Assembly (NCBI GenBank): GCA_047967505.1
Contig: CM106538.1
From: Dipteris shenzhenensis
Taxonomy: Eukaryota > Polypodiophyta > Polypodiopsida > Gleicheniales
Strand: one strand, 5' to 3'
Length of the DNA: 64,000 bases
The translations under genes were made by a program, and so were the position numbers. Shown here in pieces: positions 11,346 through 22,899 of the stretch. The number at the start of each line of letters is the position of its first letter. Positions within the stretch are counted from its first letter, which is position 1. The notes below the pieces were generated by a model. That model was not told where the DNA came from, ran no database searches, and saw only the letters and a program-made list of their open reading frames with translations.

Positions 11346-12429
11346 GGTTAAGATCAACGAAATCTCTCCCTATTCAAGTGTAGTGTAGAGACAACTAAGA
11401 GCCGGATGTGCACACTTTTCGAGCAAAAACCTACGAGAAGAAAAGTCCGAGTGATAATTTTTGACACCAACCATGCTTGTATATTATTACAAGATGAATG
11501 GATTTGTAGGATGTGTGGATTCGTTATGGAAAACTAGTGCGGTGGTTGTTGGGATATACTAAAAACTAGCATGGGATTTACCGTTTGGAATTTACAAAAA
11601 CAATACTAAAAATAAGCAATCTCAAATACAAATTCCATTTTGTAGGACAAGTTGACATATTGTTTCCTTGCAATGAGACTACACACATTTTCTTAGTACT
11701 ATCTCAGTCGTCCTCATCCACTGCTCAAGACACCCAAGATGTGCTCATGCATGTCTAAATCCAATTTTAAGACACTCTCGCCCTTCTTTCATTATGGCAC
11801 AAGTTGCATCTGGAACTTAACAGCTCTTACTAGATGAGCAGTAAAAGTTTTAGGTGAGCGGACCCTGGCGACCGGCCACAGTTTAGGCGAGTGGATTGAC
11901 ATGATTACAAAAATGAAGTCATAGCTCATTCAATGGTCTACAACTTCCTAGTTCACTTCACATATCACAATTCCTCACACATCATCTGATTCTATGTTTA
12001 AAAATTGATATCTACTCTCTTTTTCCTAATGGAATGAAACAAACGGTGAAAAACACAAACCATAGAGATAAAATGAAACATATCTCTCTCTCTAGGTCTC
12101 TGATTAACATGATTCCAAAAACAAAGTCATAGCTCATTCAATAGTCTACAACTTCCTCGTTCACTTCATTACTCTATTCTTCACACATCATCTGATATCT
12201 ACTCTCAAAAATTGATATCTACTCTCTTTTTCCTAATGGATGTAACAAACAGTAAAAAACACAAACCATAGAGATAAAATGGGACATTTGTTCAAAGAAA
12301 TGGTCCACAAAATTTAAACAAATATAAGTTCAAATACATAAACATTTGTTCAAAGCCCTGGAGCACAAAATGTATATTGTCATCACAAAATAGGAAAATG
12401 TCATTCCCCTTTCTTGGCATCTGGATGCA
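11346..12429. other. Non-coding stretch with a ~200-bp tandem duplication
   Basis: The block AAGTCATAGCTCATTCAAT ... TTGATATCTACTCTCTTTTT ... ACACAAACCATAGAGATAAA occurs at about 11905-12089 and again at 12110-12290. The rest holds no gene I can support. A short phrase near 11357-11400 recurs at 27668-27710. Confidence 0.6.
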
Positions 12430-13370
12430 TATGCTCTAAGGGCTTCAATTAAATAGTCACCATGCCATCATCTTTCTCAAGAGAGACACAATGTCTACCT
12501 AGCTGTGCACATGCATGTGCCATCTTCCCCGTGCCTGAAAATGCATCCACAACCATGTCCCCCTCCTCTATGAATGTGTGCAAGTGAAACCTAGAAACAA
12601 GATCCTCAATTGTTAACAAACCAACCATACACGAAGACTAGAAAAATCACCTGCAAATTAAAATCACTTGCTCAATCCAAGTTGTCTCTCTGCACTACCT
12701 CGCACGAACTTGTGACCCTCTTGTGTGCCTTTGAAGGTGTGGATTTTTGTCTCCCTTATCCAGTTTGACTAGCGAATGCATATGTCATTGCCTCGTCGTC
12801 ATTGCCAAGGCTCTTCTCTACTAAGGCTTTATTGTAGTATGTGGGGATCTTGCATCTACGCTGTCATATAACCAAGACCTCCCCAAGACTAGCCAGGTCA
12901 TCTATAACTAGAAAACTTAAACAAGTCAAACTTTCGCAAATTTGTGCATAAACATATTTGAAACTGTACTACCATTTAAATGAGATTTCACGTACCATCT
13001 CCTTGGGATTCTCTTGCATGTAGCTGCAGTCAAGGTATACCATTAGCATGTGAAATCCATTATCCATTGCCCCCCACTGAACACAACACACATGTTCTAG
13101 CAAGCAAGTACTGATGAGCCACCCCCCATGATTGACTATATGGTTTGCAAATGTTGGAATAGCCTCCACAAGACCCATATTTAACTAGTTCCACTCCAGA
13201 ATCTCCTTTTTGGAGATGCGCCCAACAGAGATGATGTAGGAAATTCTGCCCACATCATGCTTGCAGCTGCCTTTGTTTCTTTCTCTTCAATTGTGATTGA
13301 TGGAGGGGTCAGCAACTTAAGAAAATTCCTTACTTTCACATGAGACCTGAAGAATAGAGACATTCACATC
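12430..13370 (-). pseudogene. DNA-methylase-like relic (FxGxG motif), minus strand
   Basis: On the minus strand the segment 12610-12455 encodes about 50 residues with DMVVDAFSGTG, an LGRHC turn and an acidic LEKDD. This resembles motif I of N6/N4 amino-methyltransferases (DPFxGSGT ... E/D). Upstream pieces at 13178-12969 (IVNHGGWLI ... FHMLMVYL) and about 12895-12700 (DDLASLGEVLVI; YYNKALVEKSLGNDDEA) could be earlier exons. A plausible donor GTACGTGA follows the first at about 12994. Order of parts (catalytic region upstream, FxGxG downstream) matches the permuted layout of that family. Stops interrupt it. The assignment rests on short motifs. Confidence 0.4.
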
Positions 13371-13831
13371 AATAATCCACATCAATAATCATGGTTACCG
13401 ACGGTGTCTCTTGGTGCCCTAAAGAAAACCGCACGGTGTAGATGTGGGACCATGCAGGCTAAATGACTTGGTATGGATAGATACCGCACAGTAGTTATGT
13501 CATGATACTGTGCGGTAAGAGTATAAACCACGCAGTATGGTCTCGATGGACAGTGGTGTAAAGAACCATGTTTTCTTTGTTTAGGGTGTTAGGCCCTGAT
13601 CTTTATCCGAAAAGTACGTATTTTATTTTAAAAAACATGCTTTTTAAATCCTTGCTCATGGTGTCAATATTAGAAGGAAATTACAATAGTGCAATTGAAG
13701 GCTTAGGGCCTTAAATAAGAGGATTGAAGATCCCTAAAATGTTAAGGAAGCACAAGGACCTTTAAAATTATTTAAGATTTAATATAGAATCTTTGATGAA
13801 GATAATTCTCTCTGTCTCTCTGTCTCTCTCT
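13371..13831. other. Spacer with perfect 12-bp inverted repeat and CT microsatellite
   Basis: TACCGCACAGTA (13482-13493) and its exact reverse complement (13506-13517) flank a 12-base loop. From about 13806 to 13831 the sequence becomes CT repeats, into which the family C copia element inserted. No gene is seen. Confidence 0.6.
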
Positions 13832-14001
13832 TGAGAGTCCTCTCAACGGAAGCAAGAACAGAAGAAGGAGAGAGAGAGATAGAGAGCCACACAAGTTTGG
13901 TGGGTGCAGAACCACCCTAATCATCTTTTTCATTCATTTATATGTGTGTTTGAGTATTGTACATAACCGGGGTTAAGGCACAGTGACCTTTAACCCCCAC
14001 A
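13832..14001 (-). repeat. Copia family C, 3' LTR
   Basis: On the minus strand it starts TGTGGGGGTTAAAGG and ends CA. It matches the other LTR over its full 170 bp with about four substitutions. Confidence 0.92.
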
Positions 14002-14012
14002 ACCTCCCACTT
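14002..14012 (-). other. Polypurine tract of copia family C
   Basis: The minus strand reads AAGTGGGAGGT just before the 3' LTR. Position and purine content fit the plus-strand primer. Confidence 0.65.
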
Positions 14013-14054
14013 AAAGGACAATGTGCCTTTAAGAGAGAACAACTAGTGAGCATA

Positions 14055-15275
14055 CTATCCAATGCCCATCAATACACGACAATACTCAAACCGCTGACTA
14101 GGTAGACTCTTCATCAGCATATCTGCAGGGTTATCGTCTGTATGAACCTTGACAAGCTCTATGCGCTTGTCCTTAAGTACCTCCCTAATGAAATGGTACC
14201 TGACCTCAATGTGTTTGGTCTTTGCATGAAAGACCGGATTCTGTGCTAGCTGAATAGCACTCATGGCATCACTATGCAATGTCGGTACACCTGTATGAAT
14301 CCCCAAATCTCCCACTAGCCGATCAAGCCATATAGCCTCCTTGCAACCCTCTGTGGCTGCAACATACTTAGCCTCTGTGGTAGACAAAGCAACGCACTTC
14401 TGTGCACGAGACATCCACGACACTGCACCACCTGCAAAGGTGAACACATAACGAGAAGTGGATCTCCTACTATCCACATGCCCTGCATAGTTTGAATCTA
14501 TGTACCCAAGTACACGCATGTCTCCTTTACCAAAGCAGATGCACATCTCCTTGGTACCCTTCATGTACCTCATGATGCACTTAACTGCCTCCCAATGCCT
14601 CTTTCCTGGATTAGCCATATACCGGCTAACAACTCCCACTGCAAATGCAATGTCTGGTCTAGTAGCTATCATAGCATACATAAGACTCCCAACTGCTGAT
14701 GCATAAGGAACCTTGGCCATCATGGCCCTCTCCTCTTCTGATTTGGGACTATCTATATGACTCAGTTTCACATATGGAGGCAATGGAGTACTCACTGCCT
14801 TCCCCCCCTCCATATTGAAACGCTGCAATACTTTTGTAACATACTCTTTTTGTGAAAGCCAAAGGAGTTTCCTACTCCGATCACGCGTGATGCACATACC
14901 AAGAATATGACCTGCAAGTCCCAAATCCTTCATATCAAAGGCCTCATGCAACTTGGCCTTTAATGCATCTAGCTCATAAGTATTCTTGCTAGCCAATAGC
15001 ATATCATCCACATATAGCGCCAGGATTACCAGGCTATTATCCTTAGCCCTTTTAGTGTAGAGGCAGTGATCAATTTCACTCCTTCTAAAACCCTGGGACC
15101 GAATGAAAGCATCAAACTTCTGATACCATTCTCTAGGTGCTTGCTTAAGACCATAGAGACTCTTCTTCAGCTTGCAAATGAAATGCTCTTTGCCCTTTTC
15201 TTCAAAGCCTTCCGGCTGCACCATGTAAATTTCCTCATGCAAATCCCCATGCAAGAAAGCTGTCTTGACATCCAT
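14055..15275 (-). pseudogene. Copia family C reverse transcriptase and RNase H
   Basis: An open frame of about 406 residues covers most of RT and all of RNase H. Visible landmarks are MDVKTAFLHGDL at the start, LYGLKQAPREWY, the catalytic YVDD (ALYVDDMLLAS), the connection region (SAVGSLMYAM, TRPDIAFAVG), and RNase H with YIDSNYAGHVDSRRST, LSTTEAKYVA and the terminal NPADMLMKSLPSQRFEYCR. It resembles the TNT1 group of plant copia polyproteins. It is joined to the integrase part by a frame break near 15290, so it would not be made as a fusion from this copy. Confidence 0.9.
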
Positions 15276-15293
15276 CTACATAAGCTCCATATC

Positions 15294-16262
15294 CTATGAT
15301 ACCACTAGTCCAAGCATGCATCTAAGTGTGGTCATCTTCACAACTGGAGAGAATATCTCATCAAAGTCCACACCCTTCTCTTGCTTGAACCCTTTAGCAA
15401 CCAAACGGGCCTTGTACCTAGGCACATCATCACCTGTGACCTTCATTTTGTAGACCCATTTACATGGCAATGCTTTCTTTCCATGTGGCAAAGAAACCAA
15501 GTCCCAAGTCTTATTCTTCATAAGTGAACTCATCTCTGATTGCATAGCATACTCCCACTTGCGTTTATCCTCACGCATCATAGCCTCTCTATAGCAAGAA
15601 GGCTCCCCGCAATCAGTAAGCATCACATAGTCTACCCCTGGAACAAACCTATCAGGCGGTCTAGACACTCTAGATGATCTTCTCAAGGGCATTTCAGCTT
15701 GCTGTCCCACTTGCATATCAGCCACATTTGGCTCATCATTTCCACCAATAGATGATCCATCATATACCCTTGATTGTATACCTGTGGGAGTACTTGGTGG
15801 TACCATTTCTTGCACATTTGGTGCATGGACAGCTTGCTGTCTATCAACATAGGCAGGTGGATTCACATCCTGGAAAGTGATTCTCCTCATTTCCACATCC
15901 CTCATGGGTGCCTTATGCATCTTCTTCTCATTGAAGACCACATCATGGCTGCGTATGATCTTCTTTGCTTCTGGATCCCACAGACGATAGCCCATCTCTC
16001 CACTTTCACCATAACCCAGAAAGATGCATTTCCTAGACTTAGGATCTAGCTTCTTTCGAAGCTCTTTTGGCACATGTGCATATGCCTCACACCCAAATAT
16101 ATGCAAATGAGAGTAAGAGGGCTTCTTGCCACTCCATGCCTCTTTAGGAATACCACCATCCAAACTCTTACTAGGTGATCTATTGATCACATGCACTGCA
16201 GTCTTCATTGCCTCAGCCCAAAAACCACTAGAAAGACTTGCATTGGAAAGCATGCATTGCAA
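15294..16262 (-). pseudogene. Copia family C integrase C-terminal half and RT start
   Basis: The frame begins within the integrase after its catalytic core (SGFWAEAMKTAVHVINRSPS; HIFGCEAYAHVPKELRKKLD). It passes through the variable linker, then opens the RT domain (KNKTWDLVSLP; YKARLVAKGFKQEKGVDF). It ends at about 15294, where the sequence changes frame into the RT core. Upstream it is separated from the integrase core by a frame break near 16270. Confidence 0.88.
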
Positions 16263-16297
16263 CCTTTATTGAATGGTATGGTTCATCTTTTCTGCAA

Positions 16298-16879
16298 CTA
16301 GATTTTGCTCTGGAGTATGAGGGGATGTGAGCTCCCTCTTAATCCCACGTGTATCACAGAAATGCTGAAAGTCATGAGAGAGATACTCTCCACCATTGTC
16401 AGTCCGTAGGCATTTAAGCATTCTACTTGACTGATTCTCAACCAAGGCCAGCCATTTCTGAAATACCTGGAAACATCACTCTTCCGAGCTATAGTATAAT
16501 CCCACACTTTCCTAGTTGCATCATCAATGAATGTCACATAGTATTCAGCCCTGCCTAATGACCATGTAGGCATGGGACCATATACATCTGAATGCACCAA
16601 ATCAAGCATTTCAAACTCTTTCTTTCCCCTTCTTTTATGGGCTGATTTAGTCTGCTTCCCATAGAGACAATGCTCACAAAATTCAAAATCAGAGAAACTC
16701 AAATGCGGTACATAACCCAAACGGCATAAGAGTTTCATTCCATTCTGGCTCATGTGCCCCAACCTGCAATGCCACAAAGAAGTGCTTGGCTGCTCGGTTA
16801 TTGCAACAACATGATCAAATACCCCTGATACATGTAAGGGATACAAAGTCCCACACTTGGCACCCCTGGCCAAAAGCAT
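16298..16879 (-). pseudogene. Copia family C pre-integrase and integrase core
   Basis: It carries the GAG-pre-integrase zinc finger (LWHCRLGHMSQNGMKLL ... CEHCLYGKQ) and the start of the integrase core with the first catalytic Asp in LVHSDVYGPMP. After FIDDATRKVWDYTIARKSD the reading frame slips and the rest of the core, including the second Asp, is out of frame. Confidence 0.85.
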
Positions 16880-16888
16880 AGAACCCTT

Positions 16889-17854
16889 CTAAATTTTCCA
16901 ACTTTGAAAGCCAAAAGTGGTGTGAAAACCAGCATCATCTAGCTGACCCATTGAAATAAGACTCTTGGTCAACTTAGGCACATGTCTCACATGTTTCAAA
17001 ACAAATGCAGACCCATTTGCAAAAGAAAACTTTATGTCACCTGCTCCCACTATGTCACATGGATAGTCATTTCCAAGATGCACACAACTTGTCTTTCCAC
17101 TATCATAAGTGGAGAACCATTCCCTATGGGGAGTAACATGGAATGAAGCACCAGAATCCAAAATCCAATCCTGGGAATATGCATCATCTGAAGTGGTAAG
17201 CAACTCTGCAGATAAACTAGACATGAAGAGAACATCATTGTCACTATCATGTGTGACTGCATTGATCTCCTCGATCTTCACTTTTCCTTTGTCCTCCCTT
17301 GGACTCTCTTCCTTTTGATTTGCACCCCAATTTGCATTCTTTTTTTTATCCTTTTGCTCTCTTTTCAGCTTGTAGCAATCCTTTTTCATATGGCCCTTCT
17401 TGCCACAATGGTAACACTCAATGTTCCATGCCCTGGATTTTCTACGAGACTTCCCTCTTTCTTGGGACTTCCCCCTGAACTGTGATCTGCCCCTTTGCAC
17501 ATTTAAGGCTACATCCTGCTTGTTGCCATCCATAGACTTCCGTCTAATCTCCTCGGCCAACAAGCTACCCACAACATCATCAAATTTCAGTACTCCACCA
17601 GGTGCAGAGTTACTAACAGCTGTACGGAAGGTATCCCATGAGGATGGCAATGAACATAAGAGAAATATTGCCTTAGTCTTCGCATCAAAATTCATTTTCT
17701 GAGCCTGAAGCTGGCTGAAAATAATATTGAATTCATTCAAGTGAGAAGCAATGGAGACCCCTTCCTTCATCTGCAGCTCAAACAACCTCTTCATGAGGTA
17801 AACTTTATTAGAGGCAGTTTCCTTCTCATAAGTGGCACACAGTTTCTTCCGCAA
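16889..17854 (-). pseudogene. Copia family C gag C-terminus, zinc knuckle and protease
   Basis: The UBN2-type gag core is followed by an Arg-rich stretch, a CCHC knuckle (CYHCGKKGHMKKDC) that binds genomic RNA, and the aspartic protease with the intact catalytic motif WILDSGASFHVT. The segment ends with the usual LISMGQLDDAG. It overlaps the preceding gag frame at 17791-17854, where a shift separates the two. Confidence 0.9.
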
Positions 17855-18120
17855 ATCTTCCGTAGTCTGCTCATATATACTACTGTGAAATAAACTGACT
17901 CTGCAAGATGAAGTCTAATAGTAGACTTTGCTAATGCATCCAACTCATTCCAATCATCCTCAGACATATCCGCAGGCTTAGCTTCAATACCTACCAAGGG
18001 TTTAATCTGCTTCTTTTGAATAAGCACATCCCTTATTTGTTCTTTCCACAAAGAAAAGTTTGTCCCATCAAACTTTTTAATGCTGAAAAACTCCTTTTCA
18101 GACATGGAAGAGGATGCCAT
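17791..18120 (-). pseudogene. Copia family C gag N-terminus
   Basis: The likely start is ATG at 18120 (MASSSMSEKEFF), ahead of the copia gag signature KFDGTNFSLWKEQIRDVL. An upstream in-frame Met at 18144 is less likely because it adds a hydrophobic run not typical of these proteins. A frame break near 17870 separates it from the rest of gag. Confidence 0.85.
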
Positions 18121-19545
18121 GATGCAAATAAAGCAAAATCCCAAATGCTAGTGCCTGCAAGAGAGAATCACAACAAATACCAAGTGCACCCAAATGTGTA
18201 TGCCACAATAGACTAAAATATCACAAAAGACTCAAAGCTCAAAGCATCAAAAGATGCATCTGACTCATGTGCATATACTATGCATCCATATGAGCAAATC
18301 TGGCCCAAAAGAAAATGCCAATAAGTGCCAAATGACTCAAGCATAAACACCATCCACTAGCATATACATCAATTATATCTCATCCAAGAGAGCATAGCAC
18401 TATCAGTGCATCACCAACAATGTGTCAAAGCTGTCCCTCAGCATAAAATAGCATCCATGTGCAAAGCGTCCATAAAAAATAGCATCCCACAAGGCAATTT
18501 GGGCCTATCAGCGCATCCAACAAGGACCGCAATGCATCCAAATGGCCTATAAATCATCCATTGCAACCCAATGCATACCACGAATGAGTGCACACTGCTC
18601 AAACTGCAACCAGAGTGATCTGCATAAGGTATGCTGAAGAAATCATAGTCCCACGGTAATGAGCGCTACTGAAAATAGAACCTGAGATGCCTCAAAACAT
18701 GGGCGCCATTGCATAATCGGACTCAGCAAGAAAATCTGCAAATATCTCTCTTCTACCAGAACTCCAAAATCCCAACCGATGAGTGAGAAATGGGAGTCAA
18801 CACTTATCCACTGCCATGTGGCATAAATCTAAGATTTCAAAACCTTAGAATGAAAAATGCATAACAGAGAGATGAAATCGAATACACAGAGATCTATAAC
18901 TCTGAAAATCCTCCACCGAATCGCGTAAGAACTGACAGGTAGGGGTTTTTGGGCATCCGGAACACAATGGGACAGACGGTTTTGGAAACCGTGGTCTCAA
19001 TCACTGGGTCCAACACACGGACTGAAAAACGTTTTTGGAAACAGAGCTATCTGTAAACTCCACCAGAGTGTGAATGATGAGCAACATAGAAGTTTTAGGA
19101 CCTCCTGAGTCCACTGGAACTGACAGATCTGCAAATGGTTGCTCCAAACTTGAGTTCCAACACCCGGGCAAAAAACGCAGGAACTGACACAGTGAGTCGG
19201 AAATCCAATGAAATGATCCCAGATTCAAGAATGAAGGTGTTTCCAAGCTCCTAAAGTGAAGTGGACACTAAAAGCAAGCAATAGTTGCCTCTACAAGTCA
19301 ATATGGAGTCTCTGTCATCGAACAGAACAGGAAAAAGCTCAAAAAACGACTTTTTCTTTGAAACCACTTAACAGGCTCTCAAAACCACTTCGCAAAGCCA
19401 AAGTGACTTTTCCAAAGGTTCCTCCAAGGTCTCTGCACACTCGGATGCAAGTAAAGTCACCCACAAAGCTTCCCACAAAGCTTCTCCTTCCTCCCACAGA
19501 GCTGCTGAGCTTCCAAGCATTCACGCATGCTCAGCTAGATCACCC
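18121..19545 (-). other. Copia family C untranslated leader (~1.4 kb)
   Basis: This stretch lies between primer site and gag and has no conserved open frame. ATGCATCC-like phrases recur. Part of it (about 18200-18707) occurs elsewhere in the window at 26930-27117 and 62830-63265, without the rest of the element. Confidence 0.75.
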
Positions 19546-19559
19546 GGGCTCTGATACCA
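19546..19559 (-). other. Primer-binding site of copia family C
   Basis: The minus strand reads TGGTATCAGAGCCC two bases after the LTR end. It matches the initiator-Met tRNA type of site. Confidence 0.85.
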
Positions 19560-19561
19560 GT

Positions 19562-19731
19562 TGAGAGTGCTCTCAACGGAAGTAAGAACGGAAGAAGGAG
19601 AGAGAGAGATAGAGAGCCACACAAGTTTGGTGGGTGCAGAACCACCCTAATCTTCTTTTTCATTCATTTATATGTGTGTTTGAGTATTGTACATAACCGG
19701 GGTTAAGGCACAGTGACCTTTAACCCCCACA
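19562..19731 (-). repeat. Copia family C, 5' LTR
   Basis: 170 bp with the same ends as the copy at 13832-14001. It is flanked on the outer side by TCTCT and a CT microsatellite. Confidence 0.92.
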
Positions 19732-19795
19732 TCTCTCTCTTTCTCTCTCTCTCTCTTGTCTTACCCCTTTCTTTCACTCTTGTTTTCTTGTTTCC
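19732..19795. repeat. CT microsatellite
   Basis: Runs of CT continue the tract seen at 13806-13831 on the other side of the copia element, marking the pre-insertion target. Confidence 0.8.
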
Positions 19796-22670
19796 TTCCC
19801 TTCCTCTCCCTTTTACAAATTCTAGTTGATTCTCTTACTCTACCAGATCTTCTTGCTTAAAATAATGAGAAAGCTTTTGTAGCCAATTCAAAGCATAATA
19901 TGTTATATCTTATTGCAACTACTTAAAGATTGAAATATAACAATCACAACTCATACATATTAATGTTACTACACAAGAGTTTTAAAGCAAATAACATATT
20001 CAACCATTTCATATCCAAGCTATAATGACACTAAAAGACAAATAAACAACTAAGTGTCAAAACCTAGATAATTACAATTAAGAATTTAAAGTACAACACC
20101 TAAAGTTGAATAAATAACTAAGTGTTGAAGATTAGACTATTATATTTTTTGAAGAATTACAACAACACCATAAGCTAGATAAATGACCATGTGTCAAAGT
20201 CTAAACATTCATTCTATGATGTACACAATGATACTAAAAGCCAAATGAATGAACAAGTGTTGAAGACTGGTTATTTCACAAACTATGTACCCACCACAAG
20301 ATGAATAAACAACCAAGTTTTGAATCCTATTACCCTTCTAAGATTGGTGAACAACACATGCAACTGAATGGTATGATCAAGTGTTGAACTAGTTTCAAAA
20401 TAAGAGGAAGGAGTCCTTATAGCAACATCAAAAGTCAAGTATTACGACCAAGTGTCAAAATGCAAACTTGCTTATCTAAGTACATCTACAATCGAGTGGT
20501 AAGAAATAGGGTAGAGCAATAAGCACCATATAAATGCATGGCCCAAAAGACAACTCAAATATTACATGACAAATCAAGAAATCAATGTATTGTGATGAGA
20601 CGAAAGGCCAAATACAACACTACGTCAATACTAAAAAGTCATATAATATAAAAAACAAAAGGACACATCACACAACATTGACATATTATTTTAAAATACA
20701 ACACTACATAAATCATTGTGCTAAAAGATTTATGCCTAGATTTGCTACATTGAAGATATGCCAAAGTATACAAGTGACACATCCAACTAGATAGCATAAA
20801 AAAAAATATGAGAAACCCGCATTCTAGAATGAATTTCAAGTGAAATGTTTAAAAAACATTTACTATAGAAACTATCCATAAAGAAGATATATACTATTTG
20901 CATCCAAGAATCTCAAATAAGCTAAAAACTTAAAGAGAACTCTACCTACTCCGAACACTCATACTTAACACCAGGTAGCTCCTATCAATAATTGCAAGAA
21001 CAACCATTTTGTTACTTCTATGACCATATGTTAAAACATTTATATATATATATATTCCTATAACATTATCTAATCTAAAGAATGAAATTCTATTTAACTA
21101 CCAATAGAAATGACATGTATATAATTTACTTATTAGACTACTCTTATATTCGCTATAGGAAATCATTAAAGAAGGAAATAAAATACAGGGAGTACAATCT
21201 AGTTTACAAAATCCATGTGACTATAATTTACTAATCGTGAAGAACACATGACTAAATTAGAAGTATAATATATATATATATATATATATATATGTCTCAA
21301 CATCTAGTTATCTCACCTTATATAAAATACTATCTATATATAAAGAAAAATTAATAACTTAAACTATACGTATAGATAAGTATACTTATAAATAGCTACA
21401 AATAAAAATGACTAACTACATCTATTAAAAAGATCTACTATAAGCCAAACAATCGAAACAAAGGCAAGTAACAAGCACACCTACATCTTGACTCATACAA
21501 TCATCATCAAACATAAATTACACTATCCCAGTGACTTACCTATCGTATTCATCGTTGAGAGGTGAAGACAAGCAAGAACCTTCGATGACGACCACAACCA
21601 CCAGACGCGATCGAGCTCTTGCCAATCAGTATGAGCCACTTGATGATGAAACAAACTGACTACCAATCTTCTTGACTATGCCGTGCAGGCAAAAATCTAC
21701 CATTAAAAAAAATCTTGAGTAGCAAAAAATCTACAAAGAAAAGAGCTAACCCACAATTAAGCACATAAAAACATAGGGCCCAAAATACTACTACCATGAA
21801 CACAAACAGTACGAAGGAAATGACCCAAGATCATGGTCTAGGGACTCATGGAGTACAACAAACTAGACATAAAGCTCTAACTAACATCCACTAAAGATCC
21901 ATGATGTCTAGTTGACAACATGGAGAAGCACATTGCTAGATAAAAATCAAGAAAGAATGCCAGGGAATAATGGCTAACTCGTAGTGACACTCAAGAGGAA
22001 GACTCCAGCTACGAGACCAAAACTAGTCTACTCTGATAGAAATACGATGGTAGGGATAGCTTCATGATGCAGATGAACGGGCTTTTAGATGGTTACTTCC
22101 TAGCACCCACTCATTCATAGCCTCTCTTGATCAGCGGTCTTACTCTTACCATGACCAAGGAAATAAGGACAAACTGTGTAGCTCACCGAGCAATTCATCT
22201 TGGGTGGAACAAACTCAGTGGAGGAAGAGATTTAACCCAAGTGCTAAGCACTAATTGGCATGTAACACAATGCCATGAGAAAATCTTGAGCAAGGCACCA
22301 GAACCAGCAATAGGGAGATGAACAATTTTGATCAAAAGGCATCAGGATTGCATCATAATGTATTGATCTAGTTAGATGTATATGCCGATGGACATGTCTG
22401 ACAAGTATGCTTTGATGACAATAAATGGAGCCACAGAATGCACTGATGTTTGCTGAAGTCACAGTGATTGGTCATTCGATGAATATGTGGCATCACCCTA
22501 AGACACTCTCACATGAAGTTGGGGGTAATAAACTTCACGCACCTCTTCACTTCCTGCTGCTTTCGACTTGAGTGATAGAGATATTCATCACTGGGAAAGG
22601 GACATTAAAAAGAAGCTTTTATAGCAAGAGACCATACCATACTATCCTCCCTTATATGAGAATGAAGATG
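19796..22670. other. AT-rich intergenic stretch
   Basis: No gene supported on either strand. It contains a ~67-bp degenerate tandem repeat (20030-20470) and two TA microsatellites (about 21040-21053 and 21268-21293). Short open frames here have no recognisable motif. Confidence 0.5.
20030..20470. repeat. Degenerate ~67-bp tandem repeat, about 7 units
   Basis: A core like AAACAACTAAGTGTCAAA recurs near 20042, 20111, 20181, 20244, 20305, 20370 and 20440. Spacing is regular at 60-70 bases while the sequence between cores has diverged. Confidence 0.6.
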
Positions 22671-22673
22671 GTA

Positions 22674-22895
22674 ACATCCCAAGTGATGTTGTACTCAAGC
22701 ATAGGGAGAAGGAAAGGATTAGTGGAGGCCATAATCTCAGTAAGCCGGTCTACACCAAAGAGAAGAGCAATACATTGTTGAAATAAGATCTTGTGTCTCA
22801 ACGTGACATGAACTGATATATATCGAGGAGTTTGAAGGAGCTAGTTGGGTCAGATGGGTAGGTTTCGGGGAAACATTGCACCTCCTTCATAGATA
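22674..22895 (-). pseudogene. Unknown gene fragment, copy 1
   Basis: About 220 bases match 27853-28070 closely, and similarity stops sharply at both ends. In one minus-strand frame both copies keep a shared peptide (DRLTEIMASTNPFLLPMLEY here), so it derives from a coding exon. The family was not recognised. Confidence 0.5.
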
Positions 22896-22899
22896 CCTT

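Larger units (their letters stand above)
13832..19731 (-). mobile_element. Copia family C, nearly complete element (minus)
   Basis: Two 170-bp LTRs (13832-14001 and 19562-19731) differ at about four positions by eye. They enclose a leader, gag, protease, integrase, RT and RNase H, all on the minus strand. TCTCT lies on both outer flanks, consistent with a 5-bp target duplication, though the site is a CT microsatellite so this is not decisive. Domain order PR-INT-RT-RH is that of Ty1/copia. A few frame breaks make it non-autonomous as read. About 2% LTR divergence suggests a fairly recent insertion. Confidence 0.92.

Noticed and set aside
13827-19736. TCTCT as proof of target duplication for copia C
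   Set aside because: The element lies in a CT microsatellite, so matching pentamers are expected by chance; it is consistent but not proof.
21268-21293. TA repeat as a possible promoter element
   Set aside because: It is a simple microsatellite without a gene downstream on either strand.
22127-22321. 64-codon plus-strand frame
   Set aside because: No motif, no splice context and no second copy found; too short to support a gene.
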